A stretch of 64,000 nucleotides of DNA from Artemisia argyi (GCA_030686995.1 CM060680.1:78792616-78856615); one strand, 5' to 3'. Shown: positions 1 through 11,927, counted from the stretch's first letter. Notes: generated from the sequence alone by a model not told the origin. Numbers and translations are program-made.

Positions 1-1268
1 TGGAATTATTTCACGACCTCATCAATATCATTTCTTATGATATCAAAAACCCGTCACAATCTATCGATTTCAAAACAAGAAATATGAGATTTCTAAAGGA
101 CAAACTAATCCATCATCGACAAAAGCTGAACTTTCTCTACATTCATCAAAGTTTTCTTATGAAACCTTCATTATTAAAAGTTCGTGATCCTGGCCAAGTA
201 TGTTCTATTTTAGAACTACTTAAAACTTCCTTTCCATACGTATCTACCCTTACTACCTTCTATGCAATGGAATATGAAAACATACGTAAGTCTTGTATGG
301 ACGGGACTTGCAACTTAAGGGTTTGACATCGCCTTTGTTTAGTGGACAGTTTCCCGAAAGCAACGGACATATCAAAAGTATACCTAGTTTAGGTATTTGA
401 AAATTTTATCGAACCTTGGCTAAATATAGACTAGTCACCTATATTTAACCTAGGGACAGTGGAATATAGTCTGACTAACTATATTCGACTTAAAATTTTC
501 AAATACTGAGAATAGTTGTACTAGGGTTATGTTTAGATTGATTTCCTACATGAACACGATAAACCACCAGAATACATTAAAACAATCTAGAGACACGATA
601 GTGCCTTACCACTCAGCGAAATCTTAACATTTTATTTGTACTACCTAACTTCATTCTTGAAAGTTTTCATTTATGAGATAATCCGAACTACTATCTTGGG
701 ATAGTTATCAATTATTCTCTTCATCCTGTAGAAGTACCATCCTGTTTAGGATACCATTCCAGCATAAACTTTTAAAATCTCTTAAGATTTTCAAAACAAA
801 CTCAACATCTATACCTAAGAGTATTAACATTAAGCATACACTACACACTTTTGTTCATCAACATATCATAACATTATCTTCACAACCGTTGGAACCACAA
901 GCTCATTAACAGATCTTGATGCACTTTTAAAGCTCAAATCATCCATAGTTACACCACAAGCACCCTTATCAGCTTTACAAGATTGAATATTCATCTTGTA
1001 CTTTTGGAACGCCAATAGCATCTTATAATACACTACCTTGTAACTCTCCGGCTAAGTATGAATGTTGGGTTGGGAATTCTTAAGTAGGATGATTTGTAAT
1101 TATTTGAATGGATTGGGATGCCTTTTCATTTAAATAAAGAAATTGTAAATCACCGAACCGTAAGTTTATATTCCTCTATTTACATTGTTTGGGATGCCTC
1201 TCTATGTAAATAAAGAATTATAAACAAGTGGGCTTATTTGTATCCGAAATAACATAAGTATGAAGTCA

Positions 1269-1428
1269 ACCTACATTACATTGCTCGGGTATGGCTTGAT
1301 ACCTACATTACATTGCTCGGGTATGGCTTGATACCTACATTACATTGCTCGGGTATGGCTTGATACCTACATTACATTGCTCGGGTATGGCATGATACCT
1401 ACATTACATTGCTCGGGTATGGCATGAT
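1269..1428. repeat. 32-bp tandem repeat, five copies
   Basis: Five head-to-tail 32-bp units start at 1269, 1301, 1333, 1365 and 1397, followed by a partial sixth. Each begins ACCTACATTACATTGCTCGG. Units 1-3 end GGCTTGAT and units 4-5 end GGCATGAT, so the array grew by local duplication of two unit types. There are no spacers between units. Confidence 0.95.
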
Positions 1429-1544
1429 ACCTACATTATATTCGCCACAAGAAATCCTATCTTTTCACCGACATCGCTTCAAACCATGACATAAACACTA
1501 GGTACTACAACCGATTACCTACTAGACTATGATTGCGACTACTA

Positions 1545-1815
1545 TCCCAATTTCCATTGATATTCCACTACTATATCAATTTCCAATTATTGGATTCCTA
1601 TGTAAATTGCTATTGTTGTTCAACTGTTATATCAATTGCTATTGATACTTGACAACTATATCAATTTCCATTTTGATATTTAACTATATCAATTTTTGTA
1701 CAACTACTATATCAATCTCTATTAATAATCGACTGCTATATCAATTTCCTTTGATATTCGACTATTATATGAATCTCTATTGATATTCAACTATGTTATC
1801 AATTTCTATTGACAC
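1545..1815. repeat. Degenerate repeats of about 30 bp (TATATCAATTTC)
   Basis: The phrase CTATATCAATTTCCATTGAT recurs roughly nine times with substitutions and small gaps. It is an old, diverged minisatellite in the internal region of the left gypsy element. Confidence 0.7.
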
Positions 1816-3024
1816 ACCGTATTCTAAGACAAATCAAACTATATCACTGGTAATTCAAGACTCGAGTCCTCATAAGTAACCACACCTTTTCATCGACACC
1901 ACTCCAACATATAACACACAAAGAACTTCGGGACGAAGTTCCCCGTAAGGGGTAGAGACTGTAACAATTCGCAATTTCAGGTTAATTACCATTCCCGGAA
2001 AATTTCACTATTCACTTTTACTATTCATTTTTCCCGAAACTTTCCTGAAAGTTGATTTTTATTTGATATTCTCGAGTGATAAATCATTTCCATGGCAAAA
2101 TAAATGTTTGACATTCGTCAGATCATTTCCGTGAAAGTTATTAAGGATTTACCCGTTTTAGGGTAAAACGTCATTCAGAAATTCTACGCACAACGAAATT
2201 TGACTCCGTCAGGTGACCCCACATCAGAAAAATGTTTGACACACTCATGATTTATTTGAGAATAAATCATGACTGAGAAAAATATGACCAGAATAAACCT
2301 CGGCCGTGAAAAACTGGAATTTTCAGTTTTAAGCGTTTTTACTCAGCCGTAACCTTAGCCTATACCTGCACCGCATTTCTAAGACGATTTAAGTTTTCAA
2401 CTTATTAGAAAAAGTCAACATATTTTTCCCTCCTCCATTGACCAAAAATCATCCCTTGATGATATAAGTCATTTCGTGATTTTTAGGCTTACGGTTTGAT
2501 GTCTAAAAGACATTTAATACCAATCGACACTAGACTGAGCCCAGTCTAGACATTATAAGTCATTTTAAATCATTTTTATCCTATTAGAAAAGTAACATTT
2601 TACTTTTCTCAATTTTACGCAATATTCGTACGTTTTACGTATTACGCGTTTTAGACCCGTGTTTCCAGTTTTTTTAGCAGGGTTTACCACCCAAATGGAT
2701 CCTACCACTCATTTTATATTTTATTATGGGACATATGGACATGTTTATCAATACTTTCAAGTTCCATAATTTTACGACACCCGGTTTTACGTTTTGAGGC
2801 TTAATCATTTACGATTGGCATTTCCCGGAGTCAAAACTAACTAGATATCTTGGATAATACCATCAAAAGTCCACACTTGTTCTCCAAGGGTTGTGAACCG
2901 CCTCTAGGGGGGAGGATTCACACTTGTGGCATGATCTCATGCTAAGTACTCTTAGATTGCATCCATGTGTTAAACTTGGTGATCAAGTGTTGACAAGTCA
3001 ACACTTCTAACCTCCTCAAGGCCA

Positions 3025-3030
3025 TATAAA
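3025..3030 (+). promoter_or_regulatory. Putative TATA box of the left LTR
   Basis: TATAAA lies in a GC-richer local context, followed about 30 bp later by a CA-rich stretch that would hold the start of R. This is inferred from position and motif only. Confidence 0.4.
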
Positions 3031-5065
3031 GCCTCCTTGCCTCTCCTTGAACGTCCACAACACACACACAAACACCATTCCATTTTCTAATTCACTCCAA
3101 GTATTATCCAAAAGAATCAAGAGCTTAAACAAGGTAGAAACCCTAGTTAGAATATCATTCACAAAAACTCTTCCAATCCCTAATATACTTGGTGATTTCT
3201 CTTGAGTTTAAATCCACTCAATTCACCTCAACTTTCATTGCATCTCTTTCAAGAATACCAAGGGTAGAAAGATGGCATGAAGAGAAAAAGGGTTGAAGCA
3301 AGTCTATCAAAGTCCTATCCTTACATGTTAACTTCCTTTCACCTTTGAAAGCCAAAAGTTGTGAGCCAAACCCTAACTTGATTCTTGTTAAAAAAAAATC
3401 ATGTTCATGTTATTTACATATTATTTGTGCTATATTATGTCTTGTAGTTATGTCCATGATGTATAAAAATGACCAAAACAAGTTATTGTTATTAATTGAT
3501 AAGACAAGTTCATAAAACAAGTAAACTAGTGACTTTGTTGGTATAACCTGATCAAAATGGTAAAAATTTTATATTGGATTATTACATATTACAGTAGAGG
3601 ACTTAACAAGGAAACCATAGCAATTTGAACCACCTAAAACGAGTATACGAGTCAAAAGTTATGGCGATTTGAAGTTATCAAAGATTTCCGGCAAAACTGC
3701 CTAAACCATCCTGAATCGCATTCTGACTTTTTGAAAGTCCCACTTCTGGTCCGATTCATCAAAAAGTTAAAACACGAAAGTTGTCCGGAATGACGTTTTC
3801 GTTCAGGTTCAAAAAGGCTCAAGCCTTGAAAACACTTTCTGAGTAAGATATTTCACAATTTCTTAACAGCTATTTACATATAATAAGTCACTAAGTTATG
3901 GTTATACTTTAAAAGGAACAAGAGTTATTATGACCTATAAACAAGACCACCACCATAGCTAGAGCCAAGGTTGTGTCTCATGACCTTGAAACAAGGACTA
4001 AAGGTCATGGCTAGGCCATGACGAAATGACCATACCAACTTACTTAGGCGAAAACATGAAACAAGGAATTGGCGATAACTTGAACAAACAATTTGGATCT
4101 ACTTCACTTAAAGGAACCATGAGATATTACCAAGAGAAAATGGTCATACAAGACTTATGAAACTACCCCTAATAACAATCTTCATGTACAAATAAACTTT
4201 CCTAAGTTTATTCAAATATCGGACATGTAACCTTTCGGATCAAAACTTATATCTATATATTTCATCAACTACTACAATAGTAGGGAGCCTCATGTGAGGA
4301 GTTCATTATGTAAGCCGTCGAGATGAGTTGTGGATTTACGAATTAAAGTGTCCTGGCTCCTCGAACGCTTACTAACATGACTTCTGAATTATGTCGGCCT
4401 GAACGGTAGTAAACGATATACAAAACATACATATTTCATGAATCTTTTCTTTCAAGGACATACAATATACATCATACCACATCATGGACTATAATGCAAG
4501 ATATATATATAGGCACTACTTCATAGTCTTTACTCCGATCCTAAGTCGCGACATTCTATTATAGGTTGCTCGTAAAAACCTACACGATTCAACCGTTACA
4601 TTCATTACTTGCTATCTTAACTTAAGGTGAGTTCATAGCCCCACTTTACATTACTTCAATGTTTTACAAACCCTTGGGGGGAATACATGCTATTATTTTC
4701 TACTCGAACACAATGCTTTCTACTGTATGCTATTCGACTATGTTTTATTATCACTAAGTAACAACCTTGCTAAACCGAGATCCCTTATTATGAACCATTT
4801 AATCACTAGCAATAGTGAGCGCAAATATTGTGAATAGGCCTATTGGGATTGACGAATCCCATTTGTATTGACTAAGTTCAAACAAATGCATTAATATTTG
4901 AGATTTAGGTATGTTAGCAAAGTACCTACCGGGATAAATCTGCCGATCGATATTGGTGCACGTTAACGTTATGGTGTCATAAGCTTAGTGTATAATAACC
5001 TTTCCGGGCATATAACAACGTAGCCCATCATTGTTTTCCAAATATTGGTGTGAGTCTATAGCTCA

Positions 5066-5190
5066 CACTACGATTATTGTGTTCAAACGATTTAACTACA
5101 AACACTACGATTATTGTGTTCAAACGATTTAACTATAAACACTACGATTATTGTGTTCAACGATTTACTACCAACACTTTGTGTTCAAAC
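5066..5190. repeat. 37-bp tandem repeat inside the LTR
   Basis: Three to four copies of a roughly 37-bp unit beginning CACTACGATTATTGTGTTCA run head to tail. The last copies are shortened. The array lies in the 3' part of the LTR. Confidence 0.85.
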
Positions 5191-5519
5191 GATTTAACAA
5201 ACTCTATGAATATCACTCAACCTTTGTGTTGACCTCTCAAGCATGTATTTCAGGTTCATGACGATCAAGGATGGCACGGAAGGGCACGGATGTTCAAGAG
5301 GGCTATAAATTTTATTATCATTCAAAAACTCACTTAATGTGATTTGTAAACATGGAACCAATTGGGACCTCATTTTGTAACCTCTGATATTTATATAATT
5401 TGAATGATACATCTTTTAAAACGACTCAATTGGAGTTCGTTTTCTATTATTGTGACTATTGTGCCGTCAAGTAACACCCAGTTTGAATTCCGCTGCAACC
5501 ATGAATTGGGGGTGTTACA

Positions 5520-6753
5520 TTCTAAAACTTCTAAAAGATATGCATTATCACTTCCTAAATAAACTCATGCATATCCAAACTACATTACATAAAATACAGA
5601 AATACTATATCCGCATAAACTAATAATGCTGAACTATGTCTTCAGCAGATATACTGCTTCAGCAGTAACTAACTCTTCAGCAGAATTCTTACTTCACAGA
5701 ATTCCCAACAAACTTGTTTGAAATGGTTCAAAAATGCATAATATACTAATTTAAAACTGATCCAAGGTTATATTTAGAACAAATCATATTTTAGCTAATG
5801 AAAACTCCTTGTGCCAAACACCCCCATATGGGGAGCCTGATGAGATTTTGTGAAACCAAAGACTAATTTAATCTAATGAATTCATTATGGATAGATGAAC
5901 TATGTTTAGAAGGACATAAAAAACAGGTTTTGAACTAAGATAAGCCCTTCATCAAACAGTAACTAGCTAGAATGAAATTTTGGACAAAGCTTTGAAATTA
6001 AAACTAAGATTTCATTAAAACTAAAACTGAGTTACAAAGAAATTACAATAAACTTTTACAAACTGAGACTAAAATTTAAAGACTTAAATTAAACTAAAAA
6101 CCCTACTTAATCCTACTTCCTAATTTCCTTCTAAATTTGTTGGCTACAAACTATATATAGACTTGTGATAAAGGTTTCTATCTCCTTGTCTTTTTGCACA
6201 TGTGCTTTCTCTGTGAGGAGTGAGTCCAACTTGTCCATCTTGTGCTTTCTTGGTTTAATTGAAGCCCTTAGATGAAGCATGGTGACTACTCAAATCAGTC
6301 ACAGCCGTAGATCAATTTTATGCTTGTTTTGGATTGCCAGCGTGGCAATGGAAGGGCAACATGTGAGGGGTTGGTATCACGTGAAGGGGGAGGTTTTTGA
6401 GGAGGTGATGGCGTGTAGCAGGAAAAAGAGGGGGTGTTTATGGTTCAGCGTGTAAAGAGAGGTAAGGAGGAAGATGGGAGGTTGTGGTTGACCGGTATTT
6501 GACCAGTGATAAAAAAAAATAAAACGTTTTTATTACTTGTATTTGGGTTGGGTTAGGGTGTTGGGCTTGGGAGAGTTGGTTTGGTTTGGGGTGTATTGGG
6601 CTATGTGATGGTGTGGTGGAGATGGGGTGATGGATTAGGGATTTAGGATGGTTTTGTTATTAGTGAAAAATAAATCTGATTTTTATATATTTTTTTAAGT
6701 AGAAATAATAAAAATAAAAATTTTAATAATACTAATATAAGTAATACTAATGC
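5520..6753. other. Intergenic, no gene seen
   Basis: No coding potential on either strand. CTTCAGCAG-like words recur between 5638 and 5690. A TATATATAG motif at about 6152 has promoter-like surroundings and could belong to a decayed LTR, but I found no paired terminus. The part near 6360-6660 is G-rich on this strand, with many GGTTGGG/TGGGTT words. Confidence 0.5.

Positions 6754-6819
<66 letters not shown>
6754..6819. repeat. (TAA)n microsatellite, about 22 units
   Basis: An uninterrupted run of TAA trinucleotides. The poly-isoleucine start of the long ORF that begins here is an artefact of this repeat. Confidence 0.98.
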
Positions 6820-7033
6820 GCTTTGACAAAAAGGGTTTTGGTGATTTATTTTGCCATTTTCTGAAAGTTCAGGGATTGTTTATGCCAATTATGCAAACTT
6901 TGCTCAGTTTTCGTTTGTTTTCAATTCTTTTGTACCTGAAACACATAAAAACACAATCCAATATTATTTGCAGTATTATATGGTGTATTTGTGTGTTTTT
7001 AGTCGTGTTTTTTAGTCAAATATGGGTACAAAA

Positions 7034-7057
7034 TGATGAGTGTTTGAGCACTCATCA
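7034..7057. repeat. Perfect 9-bp stem with 6-nt loop
   Basis: TGATGAGTG, loop TTTGAG, then CACTCATCA. The shape is like the start of the Athila 3' LTR in this window, which opens TGATGTGTGG and continues to TTCACACATCA. It may be the first bases of a related decayed LTR, but the following sequence runs into the minisatellite. Confidence 0.5.
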
Positions 7058-7079
7058 GTTATCGACTCTTTATTTAACA

Positions 7080-8340
7080 TTTTCATATATTTTTTTTATA
7101 TTTTCGTCCATTTTTTACCCGTTTTCTTACGTTTCTATCTGTTTTCGTCCGTTTTTATACATTTTCTTTCATTTTTTTTTTCGTCTGATTGTATACGTTT
7201 TCTTTTTTTTCGTCCGTTTTTCACATTTTCATCCATTTTTTACGTTTTCATCCATTCTTTTTGCTTTCGATTCTTTCTTTGCATTTTCGTCCATTTTTTT
7301 TTTACATTTTTGTCTGTTTTTTTTACGCTTTCGACTCTTTTTTTTTACAATTTCACCCACTCTTTACATTTTCGTCTATTTTTTTACGTTTGAAAATGGA
7401 CGAAAAAGTAAGGTAAGGACGAAAACAGACAAAAATGTTTGAAAATAAACGAAAACGTAAAAAAACAGACGATGCGTAAAAAAACAGACGAAAGTGTAAA
7501 AAACAAACGAAAACATAAAAAACGAATGAAAACGTAAAAAACATATGAAAACGTAAAAAAATGACGAAAATATAAAAAAACGGACGAGAACGTTAAAAAA
7601 GAGTCAAAACCATTAAAAAGACGAAAACATAAAATAACGGAAGTAAACGTAAAAAAATGGACGAATGTATAAAGAAACGGACGAAAATGATAAAAACGGA
7701 CAGAGACGTTATAAAAAGAGTCGAAAACGTAAAATAATGGACGAAAACGTTAAAAAATGGACGAAAACATAAAAAAGAGCCGAAAAAATAAAAAACAGAC
7801 GAAAACATAAAAAAGCAGACGAAAACGTTAAAAAAATAGTCGAAAACGTAAAAAAAATGGACAAAAACATAAAAAACGGACGAAAACTTAAAAAACAAGT
7901 CAAAAACGTAAAAAATAAGATGAAAACGTAAAAAAACCGGATGAAAACGTAAATAAAACGGACAAAACGTAAATAAACGGACAAAACCGTAAAAAACCTG
8001 ACGAAAATGTAAAAAATGGACGAAAACGTAAAAAAACGGACGAAAACTGCTTGTTAACCATGGGTCTACTGATTTTACATATTCTTTTGGTTTAACGGAT
8101 GAAAACGGAAAAAAAAAATGAACGAAAACGTAAAAAACATGATGAAAACGTAAAAAGTCAGATGAAAACTTAAAAAAAAACAGACGCAAATGAAAAGAAC
8201 GGACTAAAACGTAAAAACAAACGAAGATGTAAAAAAACATATGGAAAGTTAAAAAAACAGACGAAAACGTAAATGAACGGACGAAAAGGTAAAGAACGGA
8301 TGAAAATGTATAAAAATGTACAAAAGCGTAAAAAGACATA
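7080..8340. repeat. Head-to-head A-rich minisatellite (GGACGAAAACGTAAAAA)
   Basis: From about 7395 to 8340 the + strand repeats a degenerate 17-20-bp unit (GGACGAAAACGTAAAAAA). From about 7080 to 7390 the same unit is present in reverse complement (TTTTTACGTTTTCGTCC). The switch lies near 7390-7395, so the array is an imperfect inverted repeat with arms of about 0.3 and 0.95 kb. A non-repetitive interruption sits at about 8046-8095. The ORFs of 60-250 residues here, rich in Phe, Ser and Val, are by-products of the repeat. Confidence 0.9.
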
Positions 8341-8712
8341 AAATGTATAAAAAATAGACCAGTTCGGTTAGTACATAGAGTATTATTGACTTTATTTTAA
8401 TATTAGACTCATTTGGTTATAATACTAGACCCACCTAGACCACTTTATTATTTTAATAAAATCTTCCTAAACTCATCTAGACCCATCTAAATTATTTAAC
8501 AATACCCAACTAAACCCATCCCATTCAAAATATTTACCCAACTTGACCCAACTTTTACCCATGGGTATTAAATTGTCACCTCTAGTCACTTATGCTAAGT
8601 TATGTTCAGTTAAGTAATAATAAATAAATATTTATTATTAAAATAAAGTAGAAAATTACCATTTGTCACATATTATACATGTCAAAATTTAAATAGACAA
8701 AAACACATATTG
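8341..8712. other. Short intergenic stretch before the copia element
   Basis: No coding sequence. Reading leftward from 8586, the complement begins TAGAGGTGACAATTTAATACC and continues with GGGTAAAAGTTGGGT words. That is how one end of a common plant hAT-type MITE looks, but no matching second terminus was found. Confidence 0.4.
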
Positions 8713-9082
8713 TGTTAGGAATACAATTATTCCTATAGAAGACTCGGTCACCTAATTATTGTAATAGCATTGAGTTAGCTCGTAGTTAGTTTAGTTATTA
8801 GTTAGAATTAGATTAAGTAACATCGTGGAAGAAGGACGGGTCTTTACCCACTGTATGCCTGATCCACAGCCCGGGTGTGGGCGTTTTATCATTTGTTTGT
8901 TAGGTAGTATAAATACCCCTCTCCACATGTGGAGAGGGTTGGACCTTCTCATAATTCTTAATCTAACATATTACTTTCTCTCTCAAGGTTCCAAGTTCTC
9001 TCTTTTCCTCATATTCCTCTTAAACCATACGCCACAAAAATCTCAAGTTACACCATGTTTGTGACTTAGTTATTATCCTACA
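8713..9082 (+). repeat. 5' LTR of the copia element
   Basis: Begins TGTTAGGAAT and ends TATCCTACA. TATAAATA at 8908-8915 is the likely promoter TATA box, followed by a CT-rich stretch. It matches 24378-24747 along its full length. Confidence 0.95.
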
Positions 9083-9084
9083 AT

Positions 9085-9098
9085 TGGTATCAAGAGCC
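9085..9098 (+). other. Primer binding site of the copia element
   Basis: TGGTATCAAGAGCC lies 2 bp after the LTR. It is the common copia match to the 3' end of initiator tRNA-Met, with one extra A relative to the usual TGGTATCAGAGC. Confidence 0.8.
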
Positions 9099-9349
9099 AA
9101 GGTTTCAACTTAGGGCCTTGGTGAATCTTATTTGGTGTGGTTTGTGTGGTTTTGTGAGTTAGTAGTGTTTTTTCTTGAAAACATCTTGGTGTGAATTATC
9201 TAGTGTTAGTTGACATGTTAGAGGTGTACTTATATGATCATTTATGGTAGGGTTACATTATTTCTCAGTTAGTTTTGTAATTTCATACGTATTTTTGAAG
9301 ATTGGATTGGGTTTAGGTCGAATTTCTTAGTTGCGATTAGCTCCACTGT

Positions 9350-10270
9350 TTCATTGCTTATATGCGGTTTGCTCCAGATTTCTGTGGTTAGCTGTCTGCG
9401 ATTACTATTTTGAGTTAACGGACAAAACGCAAGGATGGTGACAGATTTGGACTATTGTAGACTGCGACTAGTTCCTGCGGTTAGGTGGTCTGCGTTTAGT
9501 ATCTGTGGTTTGCTGACTGCGACTAGCTCCTGCGGTTAGGTGGTCTGCGTTTTAGTTTTTGTGGTTTGCTACTGTGGTTTGCTTTTCCTGCGGTTACCAC
9601 ACTTGCGGTTTTGATCATCCTGCGGTTTGCTTCTTGCTGTGGTTAGTGCCTTGCATGTAGGGGTGTCATTCGGGTCAACCCGACCCGATAAGCCTCTATC
9701 GGGTCGGGTCTATCGGGTTTTCAGAAAATAAAAATTAACCCGCAACCCGATCCGATAAGGAATCGGGTTATCGGGTTCGGGTCTATCGGGTTATCGGGTC
9801 TATCGGGTTCGGGTTATCGGGTTATCGGGTCAAGTTCAAAAATTATAAAACTTTTAATGTGTTATTATAGCTTATCGGGTTATCGGGTCAACCCGATAAC
9901 CCGATAACGAAATTATTAAGACCCGCAACCCGACCCTATAAGGCTATCGGGTTATTGGGTTGACCCGATAAGGTGTATTGGACCCGAATCAACCCGACCC
10001 TATAAGGCCTTATCGGGTTCGGGTCGGGTTCGGATCGGGTCGGGTCGACCCATATGACACCCCTACTTGCATGTAACTCACCTTGTGGTTTGTTTACTCT
10101 GCGGTTAGTTGCTCACTGCGGTTAACTCACCTTGTGATTACCTCTCCTTGTGGTTACCTATCCTGCGGTTAACTTTCCCTGCGATTTGCTCACCTTGCAT
10201 TTAACTCCTCCTGCGATTTGTGCATCTTGTTGTAGCTAACTCCTATGTTGCGGTTTGGTGTTTTAGGTTG
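9350..10270 (+). repeat. Degenerate TGCGGTTTGCT-type repeats in the copia leader
   Basis: The untranslated leader between primer site and gag is filled with variants of CTGCGGTTAG and CTGCGGTTTGCT (also TGCGACTAG). They occur on both sides of the MITE at 9658-10065, so the MITE landed inside an existing repeat. No ORF covers it. The leader is about 1.5 kb in all. Confidence 0.8.
9658..10065. mobile_element. hAT-type MITE made of ATCGGGT repeats
   Basis: The 408-bp element has terminal inverted repeats TAGGGGTGTCAT and ATGACACCCCTA. It is flanked by a perfect 8-bp duplication CTTGCATG (9650-9657 and 10066-10073), the size expected of hAT transposition. Almost the whole interior is variants of TATCGGGT and CGGGTT in both orientations, giving a nearly palindromic sequence with no ORF. 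It interrupts the copia leader. Confidence 0.92.
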
Positions 10271-10622
10271 CGACTTTCTCAAATTGTTTGGCAATTTACT
10301 AAGTGATGAGATTCATGTGATAGGTTAATCATTTTGCAATTCGTGAATTGTTGTTACTTTATTCGTTTCAATTAATCTAATTGTGATTTGACGTTGTGAG
10401 TTAATCCTTATGACTTGACTAATCTCAATTGGATATATTGCAACTTGACTTGTCACAACTTAACACTTGATGCAAATTGTGACTCATCTAGTATCTCTTT
10501 ATTAGTTTAATCTGCTGAATATATCTTCCGGTTTCTTTTATTAACCTTAGTAAAATCCCTAGAAATAATTTTTTCTCGGTTTAAGTCACAAAAGCTGTAA
10601 AATCCCATTTGAAGACCTTGAG

Positions 10623-11927
10623 ATGTCGACAGTCTCAAATGACATTCAAGCTGCTGGGTCCGACACCCGACCTCTGATGCTAGACAGGACAGATTATGAA
10701 TCATGGGCACAAAGAATCAGATTGTATTGCTTGGGTAAAGAAAATGGTGAGAACATTCTGCGATCTATCGATGAAGGTCCTATGCAAATAGGTACAACCA
10801 GAGATGCTATCTCCACGGCTGAGGATGGTTCTGTCGTCCAGGGAATTGATAGACCACGCACTTACAATGATCTCACTGATGTTGAAAAGAAGCGCTATGA
10901 TGCTGACATTCGAGTCTCCAACATCGTGATACAAGGGTTACCCAAAGATGTGTACAAGCTTATCAACTTCAACACTGAAGCCAAAGCTATGTGGGACAAT
11001 GTCAAAATGCTTCTGTCCGGATCGGAGCTGACCAAAGAAGACCGTGAATCTCAATTTTATGATGAATTTGAGCATTTCAAAATGAATCCTGGTGAAAACA
11101 TTACCGACTACTATGTCAGATTTCACAAGCTGGTTAATGACATGAGAATGATCAGAATGACAATGCCCAACATTCAACTCAACTCTAAGTTTGTGAACAA
11201 CATGTCACCTGAGTGGGATCGTTTTGTCACAGCTGTCAAGCTCAACAAAGGATTGAGAAATACGAACTATGAACAATTGTTTGCTTATCTAAAACAACAT
11301 GAGAAGCACGCTGCATATGATCGTCAATTGAGAGAGAAGCTCAATCCAACCGTCACCAATGACTCACTTGCTTTCATGACTAGTATGGTGCCAACCACTC
11401 AACCTGTGTCATCAATGGATCACTCATTTCTACAGTCATCAACTGCCATGAATACTCACCTCGATTCAGGATACTCTCATACTGATAAGATGATTGACAA
11501 TCTTTCCAATCAAGTGTCTCTACTGGTTCAACATTTCAGGGCTGCACTCCCATCCTCCAACAATCAACTCAGAACTTCCTCCAATCCACGTAATCAGGCT
11601 ATTGTGGAAGACGGAAAAGTAATGGTGCAAAACAATCAGGGAAGACAAAATGTGAATCAAAGGAATGCTGTGCGGGGTAATTTTCATAACCGAGCTGGAA
11701 ATGTGAATCAGGGACAAGGAAGGCAACCAAAATGTTACAACTGTGGGGGTTTAGGTCACATCGCCAGAAACTGCACTCAACCAAAACATCCTCAAAACTC
11801 AGATTACTTCAAGGATAAAATGTTGCTCATGCAAGCTCAAGAGAATGGAGTTGTGCTTAATGAGGAAGAATTGACATTTATTGCTGGGGATGATGGAAAG
11901 ACATTCGATGATAATGTGGATGAATAA
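10623..11927 (+). pseudogene. gag: Copia gag
   Basis: The 434-residue reading frame starts at an ATG shortly after the repeat-rich leader. The N-terminal half has the copia Gag (UBN2/retrotran_gag type) pattern: a Trp-containing start region (YESWAQRIRLY), an AKAMWDNV motif near residue 120 and a YYVRFHKLVNDM helix. A CCHC zinc knuckle, CYNCGGLGHIARNC, begins at residue 371 and would bind the genomic RNA. The frame ends in TAA at 11925-11927, but the same frame continues open for about 1.9 kb. I therefore read the TAA as a nonsense mutation in a longer Gag-Pol polyprotein rather than a natural end. Readthrough cannot be excluded. Confidence 0.9.

Larger units (their letters stand above)
1..1959 (+). 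mobile_element. Internal 3' part of a gypsy-like element, non-coding
   Basis: No credible protein is encoded here; the 80-residue ORF at 84-326 resembles nothing I know. The stretch runs directly into a purine tract (about 1947-1959) and then an LTR start, so its right end behaves as the 3' end of a retrotransposon body. The text just before the LTR, with a GGACGAAGTTCCCC motif, is like the 3' ends of Tekay/Del chromoviruses (from memory). It also contains a 32-bp tandem array, degenerate 30-bp repeats and a small inverted repeat around 388-507. The left boundary and the upstream pol gene lie outside the window. Confidence 0.5.
1960..5519 (+). mobile_element. 3' LTR of a Ty3/gypsy element (Tekay/Del-like)
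   Basis: It starts TGTAACA and ends TGTTACA, an inverted terminal heptamer typical of long-LTR chromoviruses, and a polypurine tract lies immediately 5'. A TATAAA box at 3025-3030 within CCATATAAAGCC fits the U3/R promoter. The length of about 3.56 kb is long but plausible. The same LTR start recurs at 63939 at the other end of the window, which supports the 5' boundary. The 3' boundary rests only on the terminal motif. No second LTR of this copy is in the window. Confidence 0.7.

Noticed and set aside
1269..1428. Regular 32-bp repeats as a possible CRISPR array
   Set aside because: The units are contiguous with no unique spacers, and the window is plant nuclear DNA.
6750..8339. Several ORFs of 60-248 codons on both strands, rich in Phe, Ser and Val
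   Set aside because: They are readings of the TAA microsatellite and the GGACGAAAACGTAAAAA minisatellite; the composition follows the repeat, not a protein.
8708..8712. TATTG as the copia target duplication
   Set aside because: The right flank reads TATTA next to the LTR, but that includes Athila bases; the restored flank is TATCC, matching only three of five.
8825..9064. 79-codon ORF repeated at 24490-24729
   Set aside because: It lies over the promoter and R/U5 part of both copia LTRs and is explained by LTR identity.
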